Source of the DNA: Thermoactinospora rubra
GTDB taxonomy: Bacteria; Actinomycetota; Actinomycetes; Streptosporangiales; Streptosporangiaceae
Reading direction: 5' to 3'
DNA: 64,000 nt
Assembly: GCF_002093975.1 (NCBI RefSeq)
Contig: NZ_KZ084337.1
Span: forward strand, 10,645-74,644
Shown here in pieces: positions 41,991-50,384 of the stretch; positions within the stretch are counted from its first letter, which is position 1; each line of letters begins with the position of its first letter. The translations under genes and the position numbers were made by a program. The notes under the pieces are model-generated. The model worked only from the letters and a program-made list of their open reading frames with translations, did not search any database and was not told the origin of the DNA.

Positions 41991-42149
41991 TCACCTCTTG
42001 CGCGGGGTGATCGTGACGTACAGGCGGTAGACGCGGGGCCGGGCCCGGTCGGGGTAGGCCCGCGACATCGAGGTCACGGTGAAGACCTCCCGCAGATAGG
42101 CCATGCCGAGGGCGATCTCGGCGCGGTTGCCCTCCAGGCGGATACGCAT
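41991..42149 (-). CDS. Small conserved AICE protein, 52 residues
   Basis: MRIRLEGNRAEIALGMAYLR followed by EVFTVTSMSRAYPDR and RVYRLYVTITPRKR. A small beta-alpha protein of a type often found in actinomycete elements; no function known. It sits in the same direction as its neighbours with 2-6 bp gaps, so it is part of the tra-rep operon. Confidence 0.7.
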   Translation of the reverse strand: MRIRLEGNRAEIALGMAYLREVFTVTSMSRAYPDRARPRVYRLYVTITPRKR

Positions 42150-42151
42150 GA

Positions 42152-42496
42152 TCAGGTACCTCCGGTGTCGGTGTCGGGCTGGATGCAGCCGCGGTAGCTG
42201 TCTTCGGCCCGGTAGCGGGCGCGGGCGGCGGCCAGGATGGCGGTGAAGCGGTACTCCACCGGGCCGAACCAGCGCACGGTGGTGTAGTGGCCGTGCGGCA
42301 GGTGATCGGGGTCGATCTCGGAGCCGAGCAGGGCGGCGACCTTGTCGACCTCGGCGCACATCTCGGCGTCGGGTCCCTTGGCGGGGAAGGTGTTGAAGGT
42401 GAGCGAGTACGGCGAGGCGGGCACGTCGGGGTTGGCCTCCAGGAAGTCGGCCAGGTCCCGCAGTCCCGTGATGAGGGCGGTACGACGGTCGGACAT
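42152..42496 (-). CDS. Conserved AICE protein of unknown function, 114 residues
   Basis: Begins MSDRRTALITGLRDLADFLE and contains YSLTFNTFPAKGPDAEMCAE and HYTTVRWFGPVEYRFTAILA. No catalytic motif. It lies within the tra-rep operon (12 bp after spdB, 2 bp before the next gene), so a role in spread or copy control is possible. Confidence 0.7.
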   Translation of the reverse strand: MSDRRTALITGLRDLADFLEANPDVPASPYSLTFNTFPAKGPDAEMCAEVDKVAALLGSEIDPDHLPHGHYTTVRWFGPVEYRFTAILAAARARYRAEDSYRGCIQPDTDTGGT

Positions 42497-42508
42497 CAGG
42501 TGATCCCT

Positions 42509-43186
42509 TCAGGCGGTCCGCAGGGCGCGGAGCAGGTCGGAGGCGAGCTGGTTGGACACGCCCAGGCGGGCGCGCAGGGCGTCGCGGGTGATGGGCTTGC
42601 CGTGCTTGGCGTGGTGTTCGGCGGCGACGCGGCGGGCGTAGTCGACCAGGGCCGCAGCGGGACCGTCCTGCCGTTCGTCCTGCGGTTCGTCCTCGCTGCC
42701 GGGGACGAGTTGCGGACGGTCCGGGACGGCCGAAGACGTCTCGGGGACAGAGCAGGACGCCGTCACGGTGGCGGGGGACGTCTGCGGGACGTCCTGGGGA
42801 CGGCTTGCCGAGGCGCGCCGTTCCAGCATCGAGATCGCCACCAGGAAGGCGCCCGCCGGTGTCGCGGCGGTGATCCAGCCCCACACGGTGGGTTCGGCCT
42901 GGGCCAGGTTGGCCGCCAGCGACAACACGATCCCGCCGGTCAGGACGAGCACCGGCCAGGAGACCGGGCCGCGCCGTACCCGCCCGCTCTGCTTGTCCCG
43001 CTGGCGTTCCCGCGCTGCCATGACACAGGTCAGGTCGATGCAGACGGCCACGGCCCAGGACATCCAGCCGGTCTGGCCGTGCTCGGCGGCGGTGTCACGG
43101 ATGTGGGCGAAGGAGCCCGCGCCGGCGATGAGCGCCAGGACCAGGACGGGGCCGCTGTTGAGCAGCCAGGCGGCGAGGCGTCGCAT
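42509..43186 (-). CDS. spdB: SpdB-like membrane protein (DUF2637)
   Basis: A 225-residue protein. Three to four membrane helices lie in the first ~110 residues (SGPVLVLALIAGAGSFAHIR, WMSWAVAVCIDLTCVMAARE, VSWPVLVLTGGIVLSLAANL, WGWITAATPAGAFLVAISML), the DUF2637 pattern of SpdB spread proteins. A charged linker and a C-terminal helix-turn-helix-like part (ITRDALRARLGVSNQLASDL) follow. Spd proteins help plasmid spread along the mycelium. Confidence 0.88.
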   Translation of the reverse strand: MRRLAAWLLNSGPVLVLALIAGAGSFAHIRDTAAEHGQTGWMSWAVAVCIDLTCVMAARERQRDKQSGRVRRGPVSWPVLVLTGGIVLSLAANLAQAEPTVWGWITAATPAGAFLVAISMLERRASASRPQDVPQTSPATVTASCSVPETSSAVPDRPQLVPGSEDEPQDERQDGPAAALVDYARRVAAEHHAKHGKPITRDALRARLGVSNQLASDLLRALRTA

Positions 43187-43193
43187 GGCGGGT

Positions 43194-44537
43194 TCAGCCC
43201 TTTCGTGGTTCGGGGACGGTATCGAGGAGTTCGGCGTAGTCGGCGCCGGTGATCTCCGCCCAGGACGGCGCGAGGTGGTCGTAGGTCTGGGCCGCGTGCT
43301 CGGCGTCCTGTTCGGAGACGTAGAAGGAGCGGGCGCGGTACCACTGGCCGTCCTGGTGGGCGACGATGGCCACGCCCGGGGTGTCGGCCGGGATGGCGCG
43401 GGCCGAGACCAGCGCGGCCGGGTCGAGGTCGCCGAGGGTCATGGTGGCGGTCTCCGGGTCGTTGACCCGGTGGCAGATCCGCCCCGAGCACTGCGCCCGC
43501 AGCGCCGTGACGCCGGGGCCGAGGTCGGAGCCGATCCGCTGGCCGCAGCAGAACAGGTAGATGCCGAACGCCCGCCCGAGCTGCGCGACCCGGAGCAGCG
43601 CGGTCGAGGTCTTGGCGATCTCGTCTTTCTCGCTCTTGTCGGCCATCAGGTACAGCTCGGCCAGCTCGTCGATGAGGACCACGATCGGGACCGGCCGCCG
43701 CTGCTCGGGGAGTTGCCAGATGTTGCGGGCGCCCGCCGTACGGCACAGCGTCATCCGGTCGGCCATGACCTCTTCCAGGTCCTCCAGCAGGGCGACGCAT
43801 TCGCGGCGGGTCGTGGCCAGGGCGGAGAACCGGGGCGAGTAGGGCGTGAACTCCACCCCGCCCTTGAGGTCGAAGCCGACCAGCGCCACCGGTTGCGGCG
43901 CGAGGCCCTGAATCAGGGCGTTGGCCAGGTTGGACTTGCCCGATTGTGTCGCTCCGGTGTTCATCCAGTGCGGGATGACGCGGAAGTCGACGACCCACGG
44001 GGCGCCGGTCTCCAGGCGGCCAACGGTGACCCGCAGCAGCTCGGCAGCGGCCGGGAGCCGGTCGACCTTGACCAGCGGGTCGCGCATGGTGGCCATGAGG
44101 ACCACCCGGCCGGGGCGCGGGGAGGAGACCCGGACCGCATGCACGCCCCAGGAGTGGGCGAGGCGTTCGGCCGCGTCGGCGTAGTCGCCGGGTGTTTGGC
44201 CCTCCAGGGTGTGCAGGGTGACGCGCCAGCCGTACCGGGTCGGCTTGGGCAGCCACATGAACGGCTTGGTGTCGACGGCGACCCGCTGGAAGCGGCGCTT
44301 GACGCGGACGACGCCGGTCGACTCGACCAGGCCCGGGACGGTGGTGAACCACCAGCGTTGCCGCTTCTTGGTCAGCCCGCAGCCCAGCGCCACCCGCCGC
44401 CAGGAAGCGCGGACCGAGATGGCGGTGATCGGGTAGCCGACGAGCAGCCAGAAGGACCGGTAGTGCCAGCGGCGCCAGGCCCACAGCCCGGCCGCCGTGG
44501 CGGCCAGGACTGCGAGCCAGAGCATCAGGTCACGCAT
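43194..44537 (-). CDS. traSA: FtsK/SpoIIIE-type DNA translocase (TraB/TraSA)
   Basis: A 447-residue protein with two N-terminal membrane helices (LWLAVLAATAAGLWAW, FWLLVGYPITAISV) and the translocase motor: Walker A GATQSGKS at 195-202, FDLKGGVEF, Walker B PIVVLIDELAELY, and RVAQLGRAFGIYLFCCGQRI. The single protein moves double-stranded DNA between hyphae in AICE transfer. It begins by overlapping the end of the small gene at 44530 and is followed 7 bp later by spdB. Confidence 0.93.
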   Translation of the reverse strand: MRDLMLWLAVLAATAAGLWAWRRWHYRSFWLLVGYPITAISVRASWRRVALGCGLTKKRQRWWFTTVPGLVESTGVVRVKRRFQRVAVDTKPFMWLPKPTRYGWRVTLHTLEGQTPGDYADAAERLAHSWGVHAVRVSSPRPGRVVLMATMRDPLVKVDRLPAAAELLRVTVGRLETGAPWVVDFRVIPHWMNTGATQSGKSNLANALIQGLAPQPVALVGFDLKGGVEFTPYSPRFSALATTRRECVALLEDLEEVMADRMTLCRTAGARNIWQLPEQRRPVPIVVLIDELAELYLMADKSEKDEIAKTSTALLRVAQLGRAFGIYLFCCGQRIGSDLGPGVTALRAQCSGRICHRVNDPETATMTLGDLDPAALVSARAIPADTPGVAIVAHQDGQWYRARSFYVSEQDAEHAAQTYDHLAPSWAEITGADYAELLDTVPEPRKG

Positions 44538-44859
44538 CGGCGGTCTCCCTTGCGGGCAGGAGCGCCGAGGCGCGGTAGGAGATGCCCCACCGGCCGGAGA
44601 TCTCCCAGACGTAGCCGAGCAGGCCGACCGGGGTGATCTGGTCTCCGGCGGCGATGGACGGCTCTCCGGTAGTGGCGATCTTGACGAGCTCGATCCGGCC
44701 GAACTCGTCTTCCACCGAGGCGGTGATCTCGTAGACGGTGTTGCCGTGCTTGTCGGTCTTGATCTCGCCGGTGTCCTTGTTGACCAGGCGCGGCCGGGGC
44801 GCCTTGACGCAGGTGATCGTGAGCTTGCTGGTGTCCACGGGGATCGGGACGGTGCGCAT
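44530..44859 (-). CDS. AICE conserved protein, 109 residues
   Basis: Starts at ATG 44859 with AAGGAGATCACCT upstream: MRTVPIPVDTSKLTITCVKA, RLVNKDTGEIKTDKHGNTVY. A small beta-rich protein regularly found first in the tra operon of pSAM2-like elements; function unknown, possibly in transfer. It is the first gene of the minus-strand operon and shares its promoter region with the GntR gene. Confidence 0.75.
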   Translation of the reverse strand: MRTVPIPVDTSKLTITCVKAPRPRLVNKDTGEIKTDKHGNTVYEITASVEDEFGRIELVKIATTGEPSIAAGDQITPVGLLGYVWEISGRWGISYRASALLPARETADA

Positions 44860-44901
44860 GAGGTGATCTCCTTCGAGAGTGACAGTGCTAGCTATAAAGA
44901 T

Positions 44902-44984
44902 ACCTAGATATCTGGCTATGTAAACCGACACAGCTTGGTTGCCTCTTCAACTTCGTTACAGGTTGTCTGGAGACCTAGACATCT
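44902..44984. promoter_or_regulatory. Two copies of a GntR-type operator in the tra/gntR divergent promoter
   Basis: ACCTAGATATCT (44902-44913) and ACCTAGACATCT (44973-44984) are 71 bp apart in an AT-rich intergenic region. Both contain a near-palindromic TAGAYATCTA-like core. The KorSA-type regulator at 45005 probably binds both to repress tra and itself. Confidence 0.65.
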
Positions 44985-45004
44985 AGAACCGATATCGTGT
45001 GGTT

Positions 45005-45373
45005 ATGGCACCCACCGACCGGCGCAGGCCGTACCTACGGATCGCCGACGACATCCGGCGCGACATCGCGGCCGGCCGGTACGCCGTGGGGGAGCAGCTT
45101 CCCGTCGCACGCGAGCTGGCCAACAGGTACGGCGTGGCCATGATGACCATCGGCAACGCGCTGGCCGTACTGCGCGACGAAGGACTGATCGAGACGCGGC
45201 AGGGGTCCGGAAGCTTCGTCATCCGGACCCCCGACGCCGCGCCGCCCGCCGAGACCGAGCGCAGCGAGGAGTTCCGCATCCTGTCGGAGCAGATCCGCGA
45301 GATCCGCCAGCACGTGGAGAAGCTGGCGATCAGGCTGGACGAGCTAGACGCTCGGACTCGATCCGGGCAGTGA
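45005..45373 (+). CDS. GntR-family regulator (KorSA-like)
   Basis: A 122-residue protein. YLRIADDIRRDIAAGRYAVG, EQLPVARELANRYGVAMMTI and LRDEGLIETRQGSGSFV are the winged helix of GntR proteins. The short C-terminal part (EEFRILSEQIREIRQHVEKL) is a coiled coil in place of a ligand domain, as in the KorSA repressors of AICE transfer. ATG 45005 is chosen over GTG 44999. Confidence 0.88.
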   Translation: MAPTDRRRPYLRIADDIRRDIAAGRYAVGEQLPVARELANRYGVAMMTIGNALAVLRDEGLIETRQGSGSFVIRTPDAAPPAETERSEEFRILSEQIREIRQHVEKLAIRLDELDARTRSGQ

Positions 45374-45467
45374 TCTCGACCGTGCGCCGCTGAAGCTCGG
45401 CCAGGTCGGCCGCCAGCTCCGCCAGCTCACGCAACAAGATCTGCCGTTCGATCTCACTGAGACCCAC
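45330..45467 (-). CDS. Possible 45-residue coiled-coil peptide, antisense to the GntR tail
   Basis: From GTG 45467: VGLSEIERQILLRELAELAA, DLAELQRRTVEITARIESER. The heptad pattern is good, but the frame overlaps the GntR gene by 44 bp, has only GGGGAC upstream, and may simply be open because of the GntR coding pattern on the other strand. Confidence 0.35.
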   Translation of the reverse strand: MGLSEIERQILLRELAELAADLAELQRRTVEITARIESERLARPA

Positions 45468-45542
45468 GAGTACGTCCCCATTCGTTCCGGGTGGCTGGTG
45501 GATGGGGAGCCCTTGCGCGGGGAAGGCTCACCGACGATTCGA

Positions 45543-46757
45543 TCAAGGCAGCCTCATCGCCTTGGCGAGGCTCAGCAGCTCGCGCCGGCGCAGAAGCCGC
45601 CCGCTTTCTCGCAGGTCACGCACGATGTTGCGGACCAAAGGGCGGTTACGGACGTGCTGAGGTGCAATGCGATCCGCGCGAAGGAGCGCGTCCACCGCCT
45701 CGTTGTCTTTGCGGTTCATGTGGTATCCCGCTGCTGCGCAGGTCCAGTAATGCGCCTGCCTCTCCGAGGAGGCAATCTCGGCGATCTCTACATGCTCCGC
45801 CCGCGTGATCACATCACGGGGCCGCCCCAGCTCCATGCTGACTTCTACGGCGTGAATGGTGGTGTTGACCCGGTTGAACTGGGTCTGGAAGACGTTCCCG
45901 TCTCTCGGGAGAACTTCAGCGACTCGTCTCGCTTCGGCAAGGTGGCTCTCGGCTTCCCGCTGGTCCCACAGCCGGGAGTAGGCGACGGCCGCGCGCAGGT
46001 GCAGCGCGCCCCACATCGCCTTGATCGTGTCATCCGTACCGACGTACGGCTCTAGCTGGTCAAGCGCGGACAGCGCCGCGTTCTTGGCTGGGTCGAGCTG
46101 TGCTTCGTGCAGCCACACGCCGCACAAATCCCAGGCCGCCGCGGCCATGAGGTCCGGCGAGCCGACCGCTTGCGCGGCCACCAGCTCCCGCTGCACCGCC
46201 GTCCAGCCCAGATCGTGATGACCCAGCAGGTTGGAGGACACGCGCGCCATGTGGCAGGCGCGCAGCATCAACGCCTCCGCCCGGTCCCGGTCGGCTGAGC
46301 TGTCGGCGGTGATCAGGGTCAGGTCGGTGATGATGCCGGGCAGCACCTCTCCGAGGGCGGTGAACTTCGCGTCCTGGCGCAGCCGCTCCGCCAGCCGGAC
46401 GTGGGCCTCCAGCTCCTCCAGGCTCCGCGGCTGCCGGTCCCGCAGCAGGCCGGCCCCGCCCGGCATGGTGGCCTGCTGGAGCGCGAGCCGCAGCCCGGGG
46501 ATGGCCGAGTGGCCGGAGTCGAGGTCTTCCGTCTCGTGCCGGTACGGCTGGCCGGTCAGCTCGGGCACCTCCACGCCGAGCGCCTCGGCGAGCTGGCCGA
46601 GCACGCTCATGCGGTCCAGCGGCAGGCGCCCGTTCTCGACCTTGGACAACCACGAGACCGAACGGCCGATCTTGGCCGCGAGGGTGGCCTGATCCCAGCC
46701 CTTGCGGTGGCGGGCCCGCGCGATCCGCTGGCCGGTGGTCAGCAGCTCGGTTGCCAT
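45543..46757 (-). CDS. XRE-family regulator with helical-repeat C-terminus
   Basis: A 404-residue protein. Residues ~8-65 are a Cro/CI helix-turn-helix (TGQRIARARHRKGWDQATLA, AAKIGRSVSWLSKVENGRLP). The remaining ~330 residues are TPR-like helices (DRAEALMLRACHMARVSSNL, GSPDLMAAAAWDLCGVWLHE, YSRLWDQREAESHLAEARRV). This layout is typical of actinomycete regulators that sense a peptide or partner; in AICEs they act beside Pra-type activators. ATG 46757 has AAGGAGGGGTGGAG upstream. Confidence 0.87.
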   Translation of the reverse strand: MATELLTTGQRIARARHRKGWDQATLAAKIGRSVSWLSKVENGRLPLDRMSVLGQLAEALGVEVPELTGQPYRHETEDLDSGHSAIPGLRLALQQATMPGGAGLLRDRQPRSLEELEAHVRLAERLRQDAKFTALGEVLPGIITDLTLITADSSADRDRAEALMLRACHMARVSSNLLGHHDLGWTAVQRELVAAQAVGSPDLMAAAAWDLCGVWLHEAQLDPAKNAALSALDQLEPYVGTDDTIKAMWGALHLRAAVAYSRLWDQREAESHLAEARRVAEVLPRDGNVFQTQFNRVNTTIHAVEVSMELGRPRDVITRAEHVEIAEIASSERQAHYWTCAAAGYHMNRKDNEAVDALLRADRIAPQHVRNRPLVRNIVRDLRESGRLLRRRELLSLAKAMRLP

Positions 46758-46935
46758 GGTCTCCACCCCTCCTTCTCGTCGTCGCCGTGCTTCGACGATA
46801 AGGCGGGGGATGCGGCCCACTGGCAGAAAAACTGCCAGCGCACAGGCACGCCAAAAGGCAGGCCGTCCGATGGCCTGCGGAAATGCGTGGTGATGGAGTT
46901 GTCCGCGATTTTGTACGGCTACCGCGACACGCCGT

Positions 46936-47298
46936 CTATCGGGCTTGACCAGCCAGAATGCGGCGCCAGAGGTCTTCCGTTTCCCTCCATATTGCCCAGG
47001 CCGATTCGGTTATTTCCGTTGTGCCCCTCCGGTGTCTGCTGCGCCGTACGAAGAACAATCCGCCCGCCCCGCACAGCTCATAGACCACCGGCAGGCACGC
47101 GCAGGTGTACTCAATGACCCTGACGCGCACGGCGCGTTGGGTCTCGGGGCGCCAGTCCAGGTGGATGCTGTCCTCTCGCGGGGGTAGTGGATGAAGGTCG
47201 TGATAGGCCGGCATCGGCGAGCGAGTCCTCCATGGGGACCCCACCCGAAGGGCCGCCCAACCATCGCTCACCGACGCCATGCCTTGAGCGTAAGCCAA
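46936..47298 (-). CDS. Conserved AICE protein of unknown function
   Basis: Up to 120 residues. The C-terminal half, YELCGAGGLFFVRRSRHRRG and TTEITESAWAIWRETEDLWR with RILAGQAR, is a recurring wording in small proteins of actinomycete elements. The true start may be an internal Met. No catalytic residues recognised. Downstream of it on the same strand is the XRE gene. Confidence 0.55.
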   Translation of the reverse strand: MAYAQGMASVSDGWAALRVGSPWRTRSPMPAYHDLHPLPPREDSIHLDWRPETQRAVRVRVIEYTCACLPVVYELCGAGGLFFVRRSRHRRGTTEITESAWAIWRETEDLWRRILAGQAR

Positions 47299-47376
47299 CC
47301 TGTCCTAACCTGTCTACACCATTCCTAGGAATTCCTGTTCTATGTTCGCAGGTAGAGGGCTACCTACAGTCGTCTT

Positions 47377-47619
47377 GTGATCGATTGGGACCCGAGGCTC
47401 TACAAGTGGGAGCAGATAGCGAACGTCGTAGCCAAGCGGATCAAGGACGGCACCTATCCGCCCCTCACGCTCATCTCCGAAGTGAAGCTTCAGGAGGAGT
47501 TCGACGTCGCCAGGGTCACCGTCCGAAAGGCCATGGAGTCCCTACGGGAACAGGGCCTGATCACCACCAAGCCCGGCAAAGGCTCGATCGTCAGCCCTCA
47601 GCCCGACCCGAGTGAATGA
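47377..47619 (+). CDS. Short GntR-type winged-helix regulator
   Basis: An 80-residue protein, little more than a DNA-binding domain: YKWEQIANVVAKRIKDGTYP, LQEEFDVARVTVRKAMESLR and EQGLITTKPGKGSIV. GTG 47377 is the only start that keeps the first helix. AICEs often carry such minimal GntR proteins. Divergent from the gene at 46936. Confidence 0.85.
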   Translation: MIDWDPRLYKWEQIANVVAKRIKDGTYPPLTLISEVKLQEEFDVARVTVRKAMESLREQGLITTKPGKGSIVSPQPDPSE

Positions 47620-48277
47620 GAACTTTCTCTACAGTCTCAAGGCCGTGCCGCCTGCGGCGGCCCGGCGCGCGTCGGGGCGGCCAGCGGGCCGCGCTGCGGC
47701 TCTCCGGCCGGTCGCGGCCCGCGCCGCCCACGCGCTGACCCGCCACACCGAACAGGCCTGAACCGATCAACGCTCACCACGGGTACGGCCGGCGGCAGCC
47801 ATACCCGCCGCAGCCGATGCCGGTTAGAACGGCGCCTCCGGCGGGGATCTCCGGCCCCGAGGTGATCATCTCGCGATGGCCGAGCGTGCGGAGTGGCTGA
47901 CGTGGAATCTGATCACCTCGTACGCCCTCGACCCAGGCAAGCCCAGCGGCCCGGCTCCTGCGCCTCAAGCCCGGCTGTAACCGGTAGGGCAACACATGAT
48001 CGGGGAACGGCGGCCGGTGCACGGACACGCCAAGCCGGGCTTGACGCTCCGTCGCCGGGCCGCTGCCGCTTCGCGGTGGGTCGACGGCGTACGAGGTGAT
48101 GCCCCACGAGGTCCTATGTGGTGACAACCCGGATCGCCATGTGCAGAAGAAGCAATAGGAAACTGGAGTTTCCTATTATTGGCTTGACGGCGTCGTCTGT
48201 GCGAGTTTAAGTGAATTCATGTGATCGCAGGTGCCGCCAGAGGGCGAAACAGCCCTCCTTGTGAAAGGGAACGAAAG
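47620..48277. other. 658-bp stretch without a supported gene
   Basis: The first part (47640-47760) is extremely GC-rich with repeated GCGGCCCGGCGC-like words. The second (48140-48220) is AT-rich with GGAAACTGGAGTTTCC and acts as the promoter region of the secreted protein at 48278. GGAAACTGGAGTTTCC (48160-48175) is nearly palindromic and could be an operator. No protein family is visible. Confidence 0.45.
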
Positions 48278-49084
48278 ATGCAGCTCGCAGTTACGTTACG
48301 GCGACAGGTCTCGCTTTCCGCGATTCTCGCAATCTTCCTGGTGATTATCGCGGCGTCACCGGCAGCGGCTGAGACTGCTGCGGTATACACCCATGTGTAC
48401 CGAAGCGACACTGACTGCACCTGGTCCGAATCAATCATCTCAAACTCTGGCGCAGATCCGTTAGCGCGGTCTTACACATCTGCCGATTATGTAGTGAGCG
48501 TACCGTATCCCCTCCACTGCTGGGAGCGAATAAATAAGTCGGCAGGGAATATTGCGGTTGCGATGACGCTATTCAAATGGACAGGCTCCGATTGGGCCGT
48601 CTGCTCGGACTCCGGCTTTTACTATAATACTATTTACTCCCATAGTTGGGAGATAACTCTATCATATCTCCGGATAATGAGGAGATGTGGGAGTGGATCC
48701 ATAGGCAATAGTACCGGTTCTTATGTATATAACGGCGAATGGCATGGCGGCTGGAACTGGAGCGGCCATGTTTCGATGGCCTTGGCAGGCTCAGAGCCAG
48801 TCACCCTTGGTGAGCCCCCAACGTCGCCCGCATGGGTTAACCAAGACGGGACGATCAATCTCGCTGCGGTGCCCAAGAGGCTTCCGGTGGTAGGTGCAAG
48901 CGGGCGCCCGGTTAGAGACAAGCTCGGAAATATGGTGACGATCGATTCTCGAGAAATATTCAAGCTCCCCGCATCGCCCGACCAGGTCGACATCACAAAG
49001 CAGAATATAGGGGTTAAACAAAAGGCTCCTGGTGAATATACTAAGGTGCTCCAAGAGTGGGAGCTGAACTTCCCGGGCCAATAA
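48278..49084 (+). CDS. Secreted protein of unknown function (AICE cargo)
   Basis: A 268-residue protein with a Sec signal peptide (LSAILAIFLVIIAASPAAAE). The mature part has four Cys in the first half (DTDCTWSES, PLHCWERIN, WAVCSDSGF, MRRCGSGS) that could make two disulfides, and Trp/Gly-rich beta segments (WNWSGHVSMAL). No known domain. The ATG at 48278 has AAAGGGAACG upstream. Codons are much more AT-rich than the tra-rep genes, so it is a late addition to the element. Confidence 0.75.
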   Translation: MQLAVTLRRQVSLSAILAIFLVIIAASPAAAETAAVYTHVYRSDTDCTWSESIISNSGADPLARSYTSADYVVSVPYPLHCWERINKSAGNIAVAMTLFKWTGSDWAVCSDSGFYYNTIYSHSWEITLSYLRIMRRCGSGSIGNSTGSYVYNGEWHGGWNWSGHVSMALAGSEPVTLGEPPTSPAWVNQDGTINLAAVPKRLPVVGASGRPVRDKLGNMVTIDSREIFKLPASPDQVDITKQNIGVKQKAPGEYTKVLQEWELNFPGQ

Positions 49085-49157
49085 GCGAGATGTGGCTGTG
49101 GCTGAATATATAAAGTTCAGCCACAGCTAATCTCATATATAATTCCTGAGGTGGAAT

Positions 49158-49451
49158 GTGAAGAGTGGACATGCAGCTGGAATGGCTCTTTTTATTGGCA
49201 TAGTCATTGTGTCTGGGTGCACAAGTACTGCGGTCGAGCGCACCCTTGTTGGGCGGATCTCAACCATAACTTCTACGCAAATTTGTATCACGGTGAATCA
49301 ACCGCCTGATGCCCGTCAGCGGAGCGAATGTTTCGATCGACAGCGTGCCACTCAATTTTACGGCAAATCGGATGTCGGTACGCTCGTGCAAGTCTATGCA
49401 GTGGGGAGGCTGGCCAAATCAGTTCATCAAATCGAGGCGCCAAAGAGCTAG
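49158..49451 (+). CDS. Small lipoprotein (AICE cargo)
   Basis: A 97-residue protein with lipobox IVIVSGC after MALFIGIV. The mature ~75 residues (ERTLVGRISTITSTQICITV, RQRSECFDRQRATQFYGKSD) look like an OB-fold-type small domain with two Cys. Lies 73 bp after the secreted protein in the same direction and has similar AT-rich codons. Surface lipoproteins of conjugative elements sometimes act in entry exclusion; that is only a guess here. GTG start at 49158. Confidence 0.7.
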   Translation: MKSGHAAGMALFIGIVIVSGCTSTAVERTLVGRISTITSTQICITVNQPPDARQRSECFDRQRATQFYGKSDVGTLVQVYAVGRLAKSVHQIEAPKS

Positions 49452-49612
49452 GCCAACCGCCTACTGATGTTGGCTAGTCTCGAATCTGAGGAGGTCGAGT
49501 CGTTCTCGTAGGTAGCCGGTACTACATCTGTAGATCTTGGGGTTTGCCTGCGCAACGGGGGTGATCGGCGGATAGTCGGTGTGTGACCTTGTTGCTGACC
49601 TACGATCTCGTT

Positions 49613-50243
49613 ATGTCCTGGGAGGCCGACCTGCGGGCGGTGACCGATCGGATCGCCGGCCCGCTGTTCAAGCGGCCCGAGCCGCGTCAGGTCTTCGCCG
49701 ACCTGGTCCGGGCGCTGCTGGGCGAGGTGCCGCGGAAGAACTCCTGGCAGTTGTCCGATCACATCGGCCATCCCACCGCCAACCGGTTCGAGCACCTGCT
49801 GTCGCGGGCGGTGTGGGAGGCCGACGCGCTGCGTGATCGAGCATCTGGGCTGCGGCGAGGGTGTGCTCATCGCCGATGACACGGCCGCGATCAAGAAGGG
49901 CGTCAAGTCGGCAGGGGTGGCCCGCCAGTACTGCGGGCTGACCGGACAGGTGGAGAACTGCCAGGTCATGCCCATGCTCACCTACGCCGGCCCGGCCGGG
50001 CACGCCTTCATCAACCGGCGGTTGTACCTGCCCGAAGCCTGGGCCGCCGACCCGGCGCGCCGGACGCAGGCGCATGTCCCCGAGCAGGTGGCCTTCGCCA
50101 CCAAACCCGCGCTGGTGATCGCGATGCTGGAGGAGCGGCGTCGGGTGCTGGGGGAGGAGCATCCCGACACGTTAGCCACTCAGAGAAATCTCGCTGCGGT
50201 GGAAGAGGCGCTGGCTAGCAGCGTTGACAACGAGAAGCAGTAA
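49613..50243 (+). pseudogene. IS701-type transposase fragment fused to a TPR tail
   Basis: The first part (MSWEADLRAVTDRIAGPLFK, LLGEVPRKNSWQLSDHIGHP) is the start of an IS701-family transposase. After a frame change near 49835 it continues IEHLGCGEGVLIADDTAAIK, GVARQYCGLTGQVENCQVMP (first Asp region) to about 50130. There it switches in frame to RRRVLGEEHPDTLATQRNLA, the typical TPR repeat of actinomycete NB-ARC-TPR proteins. Two unrelated relics have been joined by deletion. Confidence 0.75.
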
Positions 50244-50384
50244 CTCGTTGCTGTACAGCAACACCCTCTTACGCGATCACACTTGGGCACCCACAGCCAG
50301 CCGAGGTATTCAAGCCGAACGATCCCTACCTCAAGATTGCTCAGTACTCGTAATGAAGGGGTCTCCACCGTTCCCGGTCCGCCT

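Noticed and set aside
47774..48127. 117-codon minus frame as a gene
   Set aside because: No conserved pattern, Pro/Arg-rich composition typical of antisense GC-rich frames, no ribosome site.
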